Positions 22,034-33,382 are shown, counted from the stretch's first letter. The stretch: 64,000 bases of DNA from Hermatobates lingyangjiaoensis (GCA_026182355.1 JAPFBL010000169.1:620001-684000); one strand, 5' to 3'. The notes: generated by a model from the letters alone, not told the origin. Translations and numbers: made by a program.

Positions 22034-22215
22034 CATTAAATGCCTTGCTTATTTTTAGTATAGTCCGTTTTTTACATAACTTTTCTAATCTTCTAATATA
22101 ATTTTTCAATCTTTCTGGTAAAATATACACCAATTCCCCAAATGTTTTATTATGTAGGATACTTACTCTCATTCTAACGTTTCGATAAACTTCATGATCC
22201 TTTATCATTTTCAAT
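22030..22215 (-). pseudogene. PLE ORF 5-prime fragment
   Basis: The minus-strand frame contains [20 protein letters not shown] and ISKAFNE, then (TA)n. It starts in a degenerate hammerhead-like hairpin, GATAAA paired with TTTATC followed by GAAACGTT. The reading frame runs through that hairpin as it does in family G. Confidence 0.65.
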
Positions 22216-22229
22216 GCTAATTATTACTA

Positions 22230-22385
22230 TAACAATTTCGTTCAAACGTTGGAGACCAACCGTCTCTGAACCAGTGCGCTTGGTTTCCCTCCCTTATCTC
22301 TCCTGAAGACGGTTCAAACCAAAAATTAGAGAGTGTAAGTGTGTTCTTTTGATTTCTCCATGTTTCTTTGTCTATATTATAATAT
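22230..22385 (+). repeat. Family D module
   Basis: CTGAAGA (22313-22319), an extra C, a GGTT/AACC hairpin, then CAAAAA where GAAA is expected. The tail is shared with 40105-40290. Ends in (TA)n. Confidence 0.55.
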
Positions 22386-23394
22386 ATATATATAGCATCG
22401 AGATAAACATGGCAGCAAATTATTCAAAATTAATAAATCGGAAAGGTAGCTGTTTAACTGAGTAAAGAGACTGCAAATATCAAGGAAACGCCTCTATAGT
22501 TTCTATTAAATCTACTTCATCATTCATATTTTAAAAGAAAATGCTCATTAAATGGAAACAATTAAAGTTTCCGGACTAAAGTCCTACCATGACATACACT
22601 AAAAAAGATTTCTTAAAAATAGATAATATAGCAAAAAGCATTTCAGAAACAAATTGTTATTGTATTAATAGTAATTGTAACTAGATTCCCAAAGTTTATT
22701 GCCTATGAATGTTTCTATTTATGTTTAAAATCAGTTAACTATATTCTGGAAGGAGATTTTAATTTATTGAGTAATAATTGAATAAATATAAATGCCTGTT
22801 ATGGAGAAATGGTTGGTTTAATCTCTTGATATTCTGTCAATTGCACTAAAACAAGGCAGGATATCACTGAGTTCTAAGGCTGATAATGCCAATGATGAGG
22901 AAGTCATTGATATCATTTAAGGTTGACTGATCAGAAAGGACTTGTCATAATGATAATGCTACTTGTAGATTGTGTACATTAGTCAAGAGTATCAAATCTG
23001 TCACCAGCATCATTAATAATAAAGTTGACTGAGAGGACTCCGCAATCCTGTTATTAATTATAAAGAAAGCTTTAATGCAGTCCACTGATCGGAAACCATT
23101 CACCTATAGCTATTGACGTACCACGAAGACATTGAGTTACAGGTCCACAATGTTGATTTATTAGATAAACGAGTTTATCAAAAGCTATTCGTCTGCTTCA
23201 CTCGAGGAGAATGAAAAAAAGAAACTGTTAAAGACAAGCGTACATTTTACAGAGTAAATCAGAATAAAAGTGAAGTCAAAAGTTATTTTACACCATCCTA
23301 CACACGTGTCCGACGCTTTAATAAAATATATATCTTTGTTGTTCTTTAGTATAGTATCGATATCAAGATTTTACGATAAACACGTGAAATAACA
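22386..23394. other. Unique AT-rich DNA
   Basis: No gene, repeat partner or meaningful open frame. Confidence 0.4.
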
Positions 23395-23500
23395 AAACAA
23401 CGTCCAAACCACAATAAAAAAAATGAGAAAAAGACCAAGATCTTTCAACCGTAACAAGCAGTCTTCATTAGAGTCAAGCTCTGATTTGACAGTTGGGGTT
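23395..23500 (-). repeat. Family A module, decayed
   Basis: gatctttcaaccgtaacaag is kept, but the box reads CTAATGA after mutation. Confidence 0.5.
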
Positions 23501-23677
23501 GGACTGTGAAGCGTTGAGGTTAGGCGTTAGTATAGTATGAATTTCTAAATGTCTTTACTTTGGTGGAACATCCCTTATACAAAAAAATTATGAACACCAT
23601 TTTATATAGCATATTATTCAGTATTATTATTATTAATATTATTAATGATTATAAATAATGCAATTCAATATATTGTA

Positions 23678-24261
23678 CAGGGTGTCCATAAAGTCCGTGT
23701 GCACTTTAAAAAATTTATAACTTTATTTGTATTTGCAATAGAAATAATCTGTAAAATGGATTTGAAAGAAGTAAATCTATATTTTTTAAGCTTTTATTGA
23801 AATTTTATTGAAGTTTCCACATGCCCTCCATCATTAGCAATACAAAAGGTAATACGATTTTGCAGTTCACGAAAAACATTTACCAATTGATTTATAGTAA
23901 TGCCTGAAATCACATTAGTTATTCCACCTTTCAAATCTTCTAATGAACTAGGTTTAGTTGCATAAACAATTGTTTTCACATGTCCCCATAAAAAAAAAAT
24001 CTAATGGAGTCAAATCTGGCGAACGTGGAGGCCAATGAAATGGCCACCCCTCCGATCCATCTGTTAGGAAATTCCTGATTTAGAAAATATTTTTTACTTA
24101 TCTAAAAATTGTTACGAATTTTGTGGTGAAAAATTATTCAATAACTATACTTAAAACTAGATACATGAAACTTTATAACATTTTTTACAGATTATTTCTA
24201 TCGCAAATATAAATAAAGTTATAAATTTTTTAAAGTGCACACGGACTTTATGGACACCGTG
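23678..24261 (-). mobile_element. Mariner-type element with long terminal repeats
   Basis: About 76-bp terminal inverted repeats: the left starts cagggtgtccataaagtccg and the right ends with its complement, one base changed. Both are flanked by TA (23676-23677, 24262-24263). The total of 584 bp keeps only the 3-prime part of a transposase. Confidence 0.85.
23794..24075 (-). pseudogene. Mariner-type transposase C-terminal fragment
   Basis: The minus strand encodes PPRSPDLTPLDFF (last catalytic Asp region) and, after a shift near the A run at 23990, VYATKPSSLEDLKGGITNVI and LQNRITFCIANDGGHVE. These are the usual last residues of the family. Frameshifted and truncated. Confidence 0.8.
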
Positions 24262-24295
24262 TATATATAATTCAGTATATTGTATATATTCAGTA

Positions 24296-24450
24296 TATGT
24301 CAATGATCAAACCACAATAAGAAATGGGAAAACTACAGAGTGACGAAGACCGCTTGATATGGTTGAAAGATCTTACTTAGTCTTGTTTTCCCATTTCTTA
24401 TTGTGGTTTGATCATTGATTGTTGTTTCACGTGTTTATGTGAAATCTTTT
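24296..24450. repeat. Family A inverted pair
   Basis: Flanks tgatcaaaccacaataagaa and the complement enclose a plus-strand motif at 24339-24385. The box reads GTGACGA, then an extra A, helix II, GAAAGATCTT. C3 of the core is lost. Confidence 0.6.
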
Positions 24451-24487
24451 TATTCAGTATATGTATTATATATTATGTATAATTCAA

Positions 24488-24785
24488 TGTACAAAAGAAC
24501 CTCGTAATAAGAGTTCTTAAGTTTAAAGTTTAAGATTAATAAAACATGATTATTTTTTTAATACATTTTTCTTATTCATATTAATTGTACAGTATTGCTC
24601 CTTTTTTTTAACAGCAGCTTTCCTGTTTAAAAAGAAAACTTGAGAACAGGCATTTTATGGTGGAATGTATTATTTATTCTCATATTAATTTCTGTGCGAA
24701 AAATAGTTTTGTAATACGAGTAAATCGCAATTTTGAGGTCAGGCTGGGAACTAATTAAAATCGTACTGTGAAGTTCTACTGTATA
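24488..24785. mobile_element. Tigger/pogo-like remnant
   Basis: The left end reads ACAAAAGAACCTCGTAATAA and the right end, reversed, ACAGTAGAACTTCACAG; both resemble Tigger ends (CAGTAGAACCTCG). The interior matches 1835-2065. No transposase. Confidence 0.45.
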
Positions 24786-24839
24786 CAATATAATTATATT
24801 ATATTTAGAATATAATATATGTATAAATAGACAATATAA

Positions 24840-24955
24840 TAACAAGATTTCACAAAAAACACATGAAAAAATCAATTGGGATTTGACTCTAACAAAGACC
24901 ACGTGTTACGGTTGAAAGACCGAAGTCTTTTTTCACATTTCTAATTATGGTTTGG
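24840..24955 (+). repeat. Family A module, decayed
   Basis: CTAACAAAGACC then ttacggttgaaagacc. The box has lost its core. The flank agatttcacaaaaaacaca is the family A tail. Confidence 0.5.
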
Positions 24956-25198
24956 ACTTAGATAATATAATATATAGATAATATGATATATTATAGGCTG
25001 TCTAATACAGTGCCTGTATTTCTCAACATTGTACCCGTAATATACTACCAGTATGTAATTCGGGGCGTATGTTATATAGTATTATATGTATATATATTTT
25101 AATACGGTACTGTTTTCTTGACCACAAAATATTAACAAACACTTTTTCTTTTTCTCGGAGTTTGGTCAGGGTAAATATATGGAATCACCTTTTTGCCA

Positions 25199-25229
25199 AC
25201 GTTTCGTCTTTATTTCAAGACATCCTCAG
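25199..25229 (-). ncRNA. Hammerhead-ribozyme-like motif, family F (left arm)
   Basis: CTGAGGA (25223-25229), an extra T, helix II GTCTT/AAGAC and GAAA (25202-25205). Mirror of the plus-strand copy. Confidence 0.6.
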
Positions 25230-25349
25230 GGCTATAAATGAAGGCTGGGTTCTGTTACAATACAACAACCGTTGACTGTCATTACCATTAACTGTAATGA
25301 CAGTCAACGGTTGTTGTAATGTAACAGAACTCAGCCTTCATTTATAGCC

Positions 25350-25382
25350 CTGAGGATGTCTTGAAATAAAGACGAAACGTTG
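25350..25382 (+). ncRNA. Hammerhead-ribozyme-like motif, family F (right arm)
   Basis: CTGAGGA (25350-25356), an extra T, helix II GTCTT/AAGAC and GAAAC (25374-25378). GCC before the box can pair with GGC after CGTT as helix I. Helix III (ACGT) would need two molecules. Confidence 0.6.
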
Positions 25383-25446
25383 GCAAAAAGGTGATTCTAT
25401 ATATTTACCCTGACCAAACTCCGAGAAAAAGAAAAAGTGTTTGTTA

Positions 25447-26311
25447 TATATTTTAATATATAGTAGTATATATAGTACATATAGTATATATTATATAGTA
25501 GTATATGTATTATATTTTAACATAGTACCTTCATATATTACGTTTTTGGGGTACTTTTCATGATTTTTCACTGCTGTCCACACATTAGTATGACTTAATT
25601 CAATACTAATTAAAGCAATAAACTGAAATAGTATACTTTTGTGTAGATGTTATGGATCAACAGATGTTGTAAATCACTTGTTAAGTAAATTTAGTCAGCT
25701 TTGGTTTAAATTTACAGTACGTTTCAGACGATTTCTATTTTGAATGCATTCAATTTAACTGTGACAGCTTTTTGAACAGTTCCTGGTAAATAGAAGAAAA
25801 CCTTTCTCTCCTCACAACACTCCCTCACACCCCATCCCACCACCTTCTCACTCTCTCTCTCACCCTCCATCTCAGTATTCTCTGTCTCCTTTTACTCTCA
25901 CTCCCTCTCAAAACTCCCTTAAGTTCAGTTTATTATACAAGTAGCCTTTGATGACAGTCGTTTAACTTTGAGAACCCCTGAGGAGACCCATATTTTATTA
26001 CTTGAGGTCCTCTCCAACAAGGCTTACACTTATAGTGCTACCAGTTGCAATAGTCATTTTTTAATTAATAACTGTTTTAATTAATTATCTTCCACTTTGT
26101 AATTTTATATTTATTTATTTTTGAGAATTTAATTTCATTTTGTATAACTTCTTCTATGGGTTTTCTTATAATCTTTAACTTATTTTTTCGCTCTTGAAGC
26201 AAATTTATGACAGTTCGTTTTTGAATATTCATACCTAATGGTCTTTCTTCACCAAAATTGGGACGCTTATTAAGAAACATGTACCAGGTATATTTGATAT
26301 TATTTTCAATA

Positions 26312-26312
<1 letters not shown>
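25447..26312. other. Unique DNA, one open frame, one hAT-like end
   Basis: ctttgagaacccctgagg near 25968 resembles an hAT end. A 67-codon minus-strand frame (26077-26280) is lysine-rich (RPNFGEERPLGMNIQKRT) and runs up towards (TA)n. It could be another PLE scrap, but I do not recognise it. 25800-25915 is CT-rich. Confidence 0.35.
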
Positions 26313-26353
<41 letters not shown>

Positions 26354-26368
26354 AATGCCAGATTAGAT

Positions 26369-26806
26369 ATTGTAAAAGACGAGCCATTCCCTGTTACGTA
26401 TTACTTTGGGCACTTCTTATTGGTTGTGGGTGTTTATTCGTTGAACACGTTTCTTCTTAGCACACTCCGTCTGCTTGGCTGCCTCAGCCTTCACTCCGGG
26501 AGAGGGCTCGCAGTCCCTACTTAATTTTCCAATAGAGTTGGATGAAGGTCTTGGCGTCCTGGCTTGGAAGTAAACATAGTAAACACCGAGTTCGACGAGG
26601 TACACTTCCAAGCCAGGACGCCAAGACCTTCATCCAACTCTATTGGAAAATTAAGTAGGGACTGCGAGCCCTCTCCCGGAGTGAAGGCTGAGGCAGCCAA
26701 GCAGACGGAGTGTGCTAAGAAGAAACGTGTTCAACGAATAAACACCCACAACCAATAAGAAGTGCCCAAAGTAATACGTAACAGGGAATGGCTCGTCTTT
26801 TACAAT
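26369..26806. repeat. Palindrome with 203-bp identical-looking arms
   Basis: Arms 26369-26571 and 26604-26806, spacer 32 bp, (TA)n on both outer sides. Each arm encodes, outward, FQARTPRPSSNSIGKLSRDC and ECAKKKRVQRINTHNQ before a stop, then about 50 bp to (TA)n. I read this as the ORF 3-prime end and trailer of an element, head to head. The domain is not recognised. Confidence 0.8.
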
Positions 26807-26860
26807 ATATATATATATATATTCACTGATAAAACGAAATACGATCCAAACTGGACACAA

Positions 26861-27129
26861 TACGAGTTCGAGATTAACAAAGAACAACACACAAAGTAGG
26901 GAAACACACTTACAGACTCAAATTTTCGGGTAATCCGTCTTCAGGAGAAAAGAGAATGGGAGACCAAGCACGTTGTAGACGCAACGGCAAGTAACCCGTT
27001 ACTTGCCGTTGCGCCTACAACGTGCTTGGTCTCCCATTCTCTTTTCTCCTGAAGACGGATTACCCGAAAATTTGAGACTGTAAGTGTGTTTCCCTACTTT
27101 GTGTGTTGTTCTTTGTTAATCTCGAATTC

Positions 27130-27133
<4 letters not shown>
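26861..27133. repeat. Family D palindrome, no spacer
   Basis: The arms meet at about 26997 (ggcaagtaac/gttacttgcc). Each has CTGAAGA, an extra C, a GG/CC mini-helix and GAAAA (plus 27049-27070, minus 26923-26944). (TA)n follows at the right. Confidence 0.8.
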
Positions 27134-27164
<31 letters not shown>

Positions 27165-27431
27165 ACAAGATTTCACAATAAAGACGTGAAGTCGTCTTCT
27201 TCACAGTCAAATCTCAACTGAAACCAAAATAAAGAAGTGTATTTGAAAAAAAAACTGATAAAATGAACAATTTTAGAAATGGGAACTTGTTGATTTTAAA
27301 TACGTTCTTCCTATGAAGAAGTTTTAGATTTGTTTGACTTGAACCTGGAACATTGACCGTTTTTGATAAATATTAATATCATGTTCTATGCCACGTTAGA
27401 TATCTTTTATGTTATCTATATTATATATGAA

Positions 27432-27481
<50 letters not shown>

Positions 27482-27630
27482 GCCTATGAAAAGGTTTTAA
27501 ATAAAGACCGAAACGTTTCCAATGAGAGTTTAATTTGAACCTGAAGAACTGACAGAGTGCCGGTAAACTTTAGTTTTGTTTCTATTCCACGGTCGATACT
27601 TTTATGAATATTTATATATATATATATTGC
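27134..27630 (+). repeat. (TA)n tracts and family B modules
   Basis: (TA)n lies at about 27131-27161 and 27436-27478. The family B module at 27481-27630 reads taaagaccGAAACGTTTCC, then the tail to (TA)n. An older B copy is at about 27310-27440. Confidence 0.55.
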
Positions 27631-27949
27631 TGTAAAAATGAGGGAAAGGTTAATGGTTGAAGAAGAGGGAGAGGGACCAAGCTGTTTGATTAGAGAAGGG
27701 ATGATAGAAGGAGGTGGTTTATCTGTGCAGAGCTGGAGATAACAGGCAAGGCTAAGTGTTTTAGTCCTGCTTATCTTCCATGTAGCATAGCTTTAGATGT
27801 GTTACTAAAATCATCATAAACAAATATCTCCTGGCATTCTGCATGCTGTTAATATATTTATATTAAACTATTTACTAAAGACAAAATCATTTTGTTTCTG
27901 TAGAAAATCTACATTCAAAACAATTTGTATTCTATGTATGGTTATATTA
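27631..27949. other. Unique DNA
   Basis: 27640-27770 is purine-rich and better balanced in GC; no frame is recognised. Confidence 0.35.
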
Positions 27950-28350
27950 CGTCGAATAAAATGAAAGGTCTGTTAGGACAATAAACTTATTAATACAAAG
28001 AAAAGAATACAGAAATCACTACAAAATTCAATGCCATGTTTCGTCATCAGTCGAAAGTTTCTCTGGAGGCCAATTACAGTTTGCTTCTCCACTCATGTGC
28101 ATCGCACTTCTTCCTTATGACGACTGATTTCGAAATTTAACGCGAGTTTTGTAATGATTATGTGTATTCTTTTCTTTGTCTTATGCGTATATATGGATAT
28201 ACATGTAAAACGATCCAAAACGAACACAAATACTTCAATATCAGTAAAGACACACAAATAAGAAATTTCTAACATATGAAGTTTAAAATTTTCCATTTAA
28301 GGGAACAAACAGAGAGTTGACCAACGAAATGTCGTCATAAAAAGCATAGA
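27950..28350. repeat. Family E and D modules, decayed
   Basis: The minus strand near 28035-28055 reads CTGATGACGAAAC, a core with helix II deleted. The plus strand at 28115 has ATGACGACTG and CGAAAT. 28196-28350 resembles family D in reverse. Confidence 0.45.
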
Positions 28351-28502
28351 GAGAGTCTAAGTGCACTGATCCAGGCAATCTAAAATGGTTTCAACCTTCC
28401 TTCCAAAGTCACGCTTGGTGTTTTCCTGTATTTATTCTGCTCATAATGGCTCAAGAACAAAAAAATCGACACTGTTAGTATTGTCTTTACTTATTTTATA
28501 TA

Positions 28503-29270
28503 GTACTATATACATATATTACTTATCAATGATCAAACCACAATATGAAGTGGGAAAACAGGACTAAGATCTATCAACCGTAACAAGCGGTCTTCGTCAG
28601 ATTCGAAAACCCAACAGTCAGTTTCATACAGGACTATATACATATATTACTTATCAATGATCAAACCACAATATGAAATGGGAAAAGAACACTAAGATCT
28701 ATCAACCGTAACAAGCGGTCTTAGTCAGAGTCGAAAACCCAACAGTCAGTTTCATACAGGACTATATACATATATTACTTATCAATGATCAAACCACAAT
28801 ATGAAATGGGAAAACAAGACTAAAATCTATCAACCGTAACAAGCGGTCTTAGTCAGAGTCGAAAACCCAACAGTCAGTTTTATATAGGACTATATACATA
28901 TATTACTTATCAATGATCAAACCACAATATGAAATGGGAAAACAAGACTAAAATCTATCAACCGTAACAAGCGGTCTTAGTCAGAGTCGAAAACCCAACA
29001 GTCAGTTTTATATAGGACTATATACATATATTACTTATCAATGATCAAACCACAATATGAAATGGGAAAACAAGACTAAAATCTATCAACCGTAACAAGC
29101 GGTCTTAGTCAGAGTCGAAAACCCAACAGTCAGTTTTATATAGGACTATATACATATATTACTTATCAATGATAACCACAATATGAAATGAAAAAAAAAA
29201 GACTTTCTTTTTTCTTTCAACCGTAACAAGCGGTCTTCGTCAGAGTCAAAAACCCAACAAAGTCAGTTGG
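28503..29270 (-). repeat. 128-bp tandem array of family A hammerhead-like units
   Basis: The landmark gatcaaaccacaatatga starts at 28531, 28659, 28787, 28915 and 29043, exactly 128 bp apart. A sixth, diverged unit begins at 29171 (gataaccacaatatga). Each unit holds one motif on the minus strand. Unit 1 keeps CTGACGA, units 2-5 read CTGACTA, and units 1-5 read GATAG for GAAAG. Unit 6 has both parts intact. Confidence 0.9.
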
Positions 29271-29395
29271 GTTTTTGATTCTGACGAAGACCTCTTGTTA
29301 CAGTTGAAAGATCTTAGTCTTGTTTTCCCATTTCATATTGCAGTTTGATCATTGATTGTTATTTGACGTGTTTATGTGAAATCTTTTATATATTA
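29262..29395 (+). repeat. Family A module facing the array
   Basis: CTGACGA (29281-29287), an extra A, a helix II with mismatches, GAAAGATCTT, helix I GATT/AGTC, then the usual flank to the gtgaaatcttttata end. Confidence 0.65.
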
Positions 29396-30525
29396 CTTAT
29401 ATGTATGGTATATAAGTCATATATGTATTACAAGGAGAAATATGAGTATTAAAAATTACATATTTTTCCAATATACATTTCTTGTATTTTTTTTTATCAT
29501 CCATGAGTTCATTAAGTAACCAATAAATTGGTTTGTCCACCAGAGTACTTCCAGGTGTGGGGGTAAATTAATGTTACTACAAATTCTATTGGGGGTAACA
29601 CCCAAAAAGGTTACACAACCCCTGATTTCTTGCATTCAGAAAGCACATGGAGTAAGGTAGTCATACTAACTTAACCAGAAGGTCAAGTCAGTAGCAGAGA
29701 AAAATAACATAAATTGGACATTATCACCATGGATAAAAAAAAATTCAAATTACTTCAATAAGAAAAAACCAAAACCATAAATCAATATATGAATAATATT
29801 GAAAGAATTTTAAACTTATTTCCTTCTTACCGATGGTAACTAGAAAATTTTCAATCAGGAGTAGCGTGAGTCCTGATTAACTCGGAGTAAGCTAAGCATA
29901 AACGATCTTCCACTTATATATATGTTGCATAAATAACTAAGGACTATTCATGCTTTGGTGATGACAAGTAAACAGTTCGAACATGTTCTCATTGAGAAAT
30001 ATAGGTTTCTTTTTATGTTTTCTTGACGGGAAGTAACCCTAACACGAGGGAATTAATCTGAACCTGTTTCCTTTAATTCAATAGGATATGTGTCACACTC
30101 TGAGAATAAAGTAGTGAGAAATAAATAGGTATCTATTTGATATCTTGATCAGATATATATTTATTTAAATGGTCTGATCAGAGGAACTTAAATATCTGAT
30201 CTGATATTTAAAGGCAACAAAATAAAAATTACTTACAAGGTTAAAAAAAGTTTAAATTCATGTATTTTTTCGAAGAAAAAATCACCCATTAATAAATTTA
30301 ATATGATAAATAAATATAATTAATATATTTATTAACACGTTTTTTTAAAAACAATTTTGAGTTATCAGACTGTGTTATCGATATTCGTTAAACTGTCGCT
30401 AGGAGATGCACTATAGATTGGAATACGTAGTTATTTCTTACAATAGGAAAATACCAAGGTAGTTACAGTCTTAATTAAATGTACTCTCTTACTTGTTTTT
30501 AATTAAATTCTGTATTGATGTGGCC
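29396..30525. other. Unique AT-rich DNA
   Basis: An hAT-like end (gttacacaacccctg, to about 29616) and small hairpins near 29857 and 30150 are the only structures seen. Confidence 0.35.
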
Positions 30526-30560
30526 CTAAAGATGTCTATAAATGTAGAAGAAACGTCAAC
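30526..30560 (+). ncRNA. Decayed hammerhead-like motif, family F
   Basis: CTAAAGATGTCTATAAATGT then AGAAGAAACGTC. G5 of the core is changed and helix II is weakened, so it is a fossil. Confidence 0.45.
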
Positions 30561-30675
30561 TTAAATGTGAGATATTGTTTAAAGGTGGACTATTATCTAG
30601 ATAACAAAGAAATATATATATAAAATACATATAAATGCACACATATATATATAAATTTACGCATATATATATAAA

Positions 30676-30716
30676 ATCTGGAGTGGCCTACACTCAACTT
30701 TACTATAAGAAAACAT
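30676..30716 (+). repeat. Repeat R3 terminus
   Basis: TCTGGAGTGGCCTACACTCA start, shared with 32127, 32443 and 52187. Only the terminus is present here. Confidence 0.55.
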
Positions 30717-32125
30717 AATAAGAAACTCATTAACCACCAACTGATGTTTTGTGCTCTTTACATTTAATCAGTATGTGTCATTTGTTTAATTTGACTGTAA
30801 TCGCTTTATTAGTTATTACAATCGTGAACATGACATCTGATAACAGTGATTTATGATAATGACGTTGACAATGATAACAATGACTTCTGAAACTCATCGG
30901 ACTCGTAGGCTCTGCAGTCATACTGTTGTAACAACATATGACATACTGTTGGCATGCCATTGTTCTAACTCAATTTAACATCAGATTTTATGTTCATTAA
31001 TGACCCTTATAATTGTAAATAGAGAAGTATTCGTCACTTCTATAGCTTTAGGTAAGATCTGATAGAAATCTTTGTCCATTCTGAGATGATTGATCGAATA
31101 CAGATATAATGTGATCGAGGGTTTCTACCTCTTCTAGCCACAGAGTTTGAATTCTTTGTATGATGTCAAATACAGCTTCCATTCATAGTAATAAAGTAAA
31201 TAATTTAAAAATAGCAATACAGAATAACAGCAAAAAATTGAGATAGCATTGTTTAAGGCCAGAAATTACTAAGGCAAATTATGAAAAATAGTTATAACTA
31301 ATAAACTAAATAAATGTTTTCAAAGATATTAAAATACGTTTCTTGAATTATCTTATACAAATAATCATATTGATTCAGTATTATTCAAAACTCAATAGGT
31401 GAACATTTGCATTATGTACATGGTGTTAATTAAGTATTTTATTTTCCTGGTGAAGTGAAAATAAATATAAATTACACAGACTTATAGAAGAATTAGCAAA
31501 ACAAGAATGGTTTAAAAATAATATAAATGATGTTAATAGCGTAAATAGTCTAAATAACAATTAATGCAATTGTAATATCGAAAAGATAATTAATACAATA
31601 TTTCCACTGACCTTATGATATTCAATACCTTCTGTATTCTTGCATTGTCATTTGATCAACGTAAACTCATATTTAAAACATATATTAAACTAAATATTTC
31701 AATGAATGTACTCTTTTAAACACAGATATTAAACTAAATTTCTCAATAAGATCACATTTGCATTAATTTCAAACTGTTACAAATAACATTGACGTCGAAT
31801 AGAAACGCAATTAAAAACTAAAATGAGGTGAAAAAATGAGAGCCAATGATTGGTCGAAATAATCATACGATAGAAAAGACATGCGCATTATGTACTGTTG
31901 GCGGGAAATGAAGGGACTTCATTCTGCGTGAATAATTATTTATATACTAAATAGAGACCTATGATTCTTACGTTGTATTGAATTCAACAATTTTAAAAAT
32001 TTCTTTTCACCCAGTTTATACTTTGATAAGAGAAGCTTTGTTTTACTGGCATTATTTAATTTTATGGATTCCGTATTATAAAGTTTTCGTTATATTTGTA
32101 CCAAATCGTATAACATTGTAACAAA
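30717..32125. other. Mostly unique DNA
   Basis: No recognised gene. A 43-codon minus-strand frame near 31045-31185 (VFDIIQRIQTLWLEEVETLD) is curious but unsupported. A promoter-like cluster is listed separately. Confidence 0.35.
31788..31910. promoter_or_regulatory. Promoter-like cluster: CRE, paired CCAAT boxes, E2F site
   Basis: TGACGTC (31790-31796), CCAAT (31843-31847) with inverted ATTGG (31849-31853), ATGCGCA (31881-31887) and TTGGCGGGAAA (31898-31908), a textbook E2F site. These combine in promoters of cell-cycle genes. No transcript or first exon is visible, so this is an inference. Confidence 0.3.
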
Positions 32126-32126
32126 T

Positions 32127-32166
32127 CTGGAGTAGCCTGCACTTAAGTTTGCTATAAGTAAAAAAA
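32127..32166 (+). repeat. Repeat R3 terminus
   Basis: TCTGGAGTAGCCTGCACTTA, the same terminus as at 30676. Confidence 0.5.
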
Positions 32167-32440
32167 AAATACCGAACTAATTTACAACATAATGATTTTT
32201 GCCTCCTCAATAGCATTCAGATGCAATCATAGATCAGATTTTTACATTTTTCTGAAAAAATTCATTTTTATTGTTTTAAAAATTTGACAATTTCTTTCGT
32301 TTACTTCTTCTTTAATGAAGTCATGAATATGCACTTTAAATCGCTGTCCTATCTCATTATCCAATATAGTGGTGTCTAAAATCATGGAATCTTATTCTCT
32401 AAAGCACATTTTAATTTATTACAATCACTATTTAAAAGAA

Positions 32441-32785
32441 ACTGGAGTGGCCTGCACTCAACTTTACTATAAGTAAACTTAATATCAATGTTCTTGGGTA
32501 TATAATATATAATGTCTCATTTAAGCATAATGTAAAAATTTAAATGGGAGATGTTTATTAGTCTTTGTTTCCTGAGGTAGTACAGATAGTGATTGATCGA
32601 TTTATCAATATATAAGCTTATTTTTGTACATCCCACAGATGATACAAATAATCCCATTAGTATAACTACAGCAGTAATAACATTTTTGAAAAGCCAAACT
32701 GAAAATTTCTTGACACGAAATGATCTCCTACAAGAGAACATGGCCTTTGTTCAAATTGCCTTAGTTCAAATAACTAAATAAATTA
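32441..32785 (+). repeat. Repeat R3, long copy
   Basis: Aligns for about 330 bp with 52186-52515. Both copies can be read as NPISITTAVITFLK (or near it) and LLQENMA / ILQENMA, VQIA on the plus strand. Whether that was ever coding is unclear. The TC start would suit a Helitron, but no CTRR-hairpin end was found. Confidence 0.6.
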
Positions 32786-33094
32786 GGGAACTTAAATAAA
32801 TATTTAAGGGAACTTAAATAAATAAATTTATTTAGTTCCCTTGAGTGAACAGTGTTGAGGTTATTTGTAATGCTATCTTATTAGTCTAGTCGAAGGTTTT
32901 GTCCGGTTAACATTGTTATTCCTTTAAATAATGTAAATTTCATTTTCTTAGTTAAAAAAATCTTACTTCTGTAAGTAATATTGTTATATGTATCTCTGAA
33001 ATATTTCTACTTGTAATATTCATAAGTTGTAACAATCCATTTTCATGTTGTGTATATGTTTGATGTTGATATGTGATTTCTTATTATCCTTTGT
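32786..33094. other. Unique AT-rich DNA
   Basis: A small hairpin of aagggaactaaataaat type at 32790-32843; otherwise nothing. Confidence 0.35.
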
Positions 33095-33175
33095 TTGTAG
33101 GCCTAGGAAAAAGGTTTTAAATAAAAGCGAAACGTTGGCAACGAGAGATTAATTTTTTATCCTGGAAAATTGACC
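33095..33175 (+). repeat. Family B module
   Basis: ggttttaaataaaagcGAAA then CGTTGGCAACGAGAG. The box before the hairpin is degenerate. Confidence 0.5.
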
Positions 33176-33197
33176 GAACCCTGATTAGAGAACACAC

Positions 33198-33233
<36 letters not shown>

Positions 33234-33382
33234 TGTACTTTGGTAGCAGTCCTTCGGATATACATGTTTTGTTAAACACGACAGAGTAGTTCTTGTCTAT
33301 AAGTTTCTTCTGGAGAACTTCGATTTGCCGAAAGACAGTTTTTTCGTTGTTAAAACAACGGTTGAGGAGGTCTGCAATTGTA

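Larger units (their letters stand above)
25133..25446. repeat. Family F palindrome
   Basis: Near-perfect arms (25133-25285, 25293-25446) around an 8-base spacer. Each arm carries a complete motif. Confidence 0.85.

Noticed and set aside
28503..29270. CRISPR array
   Set aside because: The regular 128-bp spacing is of whole repeated units without unique spacers, in a eukaryotic repeat context.
31045..31185. 43-codon minus-strand frame VFDIIQRIQTLWLEEVETLD and onward
   Set aside because: It looks protein-like but is short, isolated, has no repeat partner or splice signals, and I do not recognise it.
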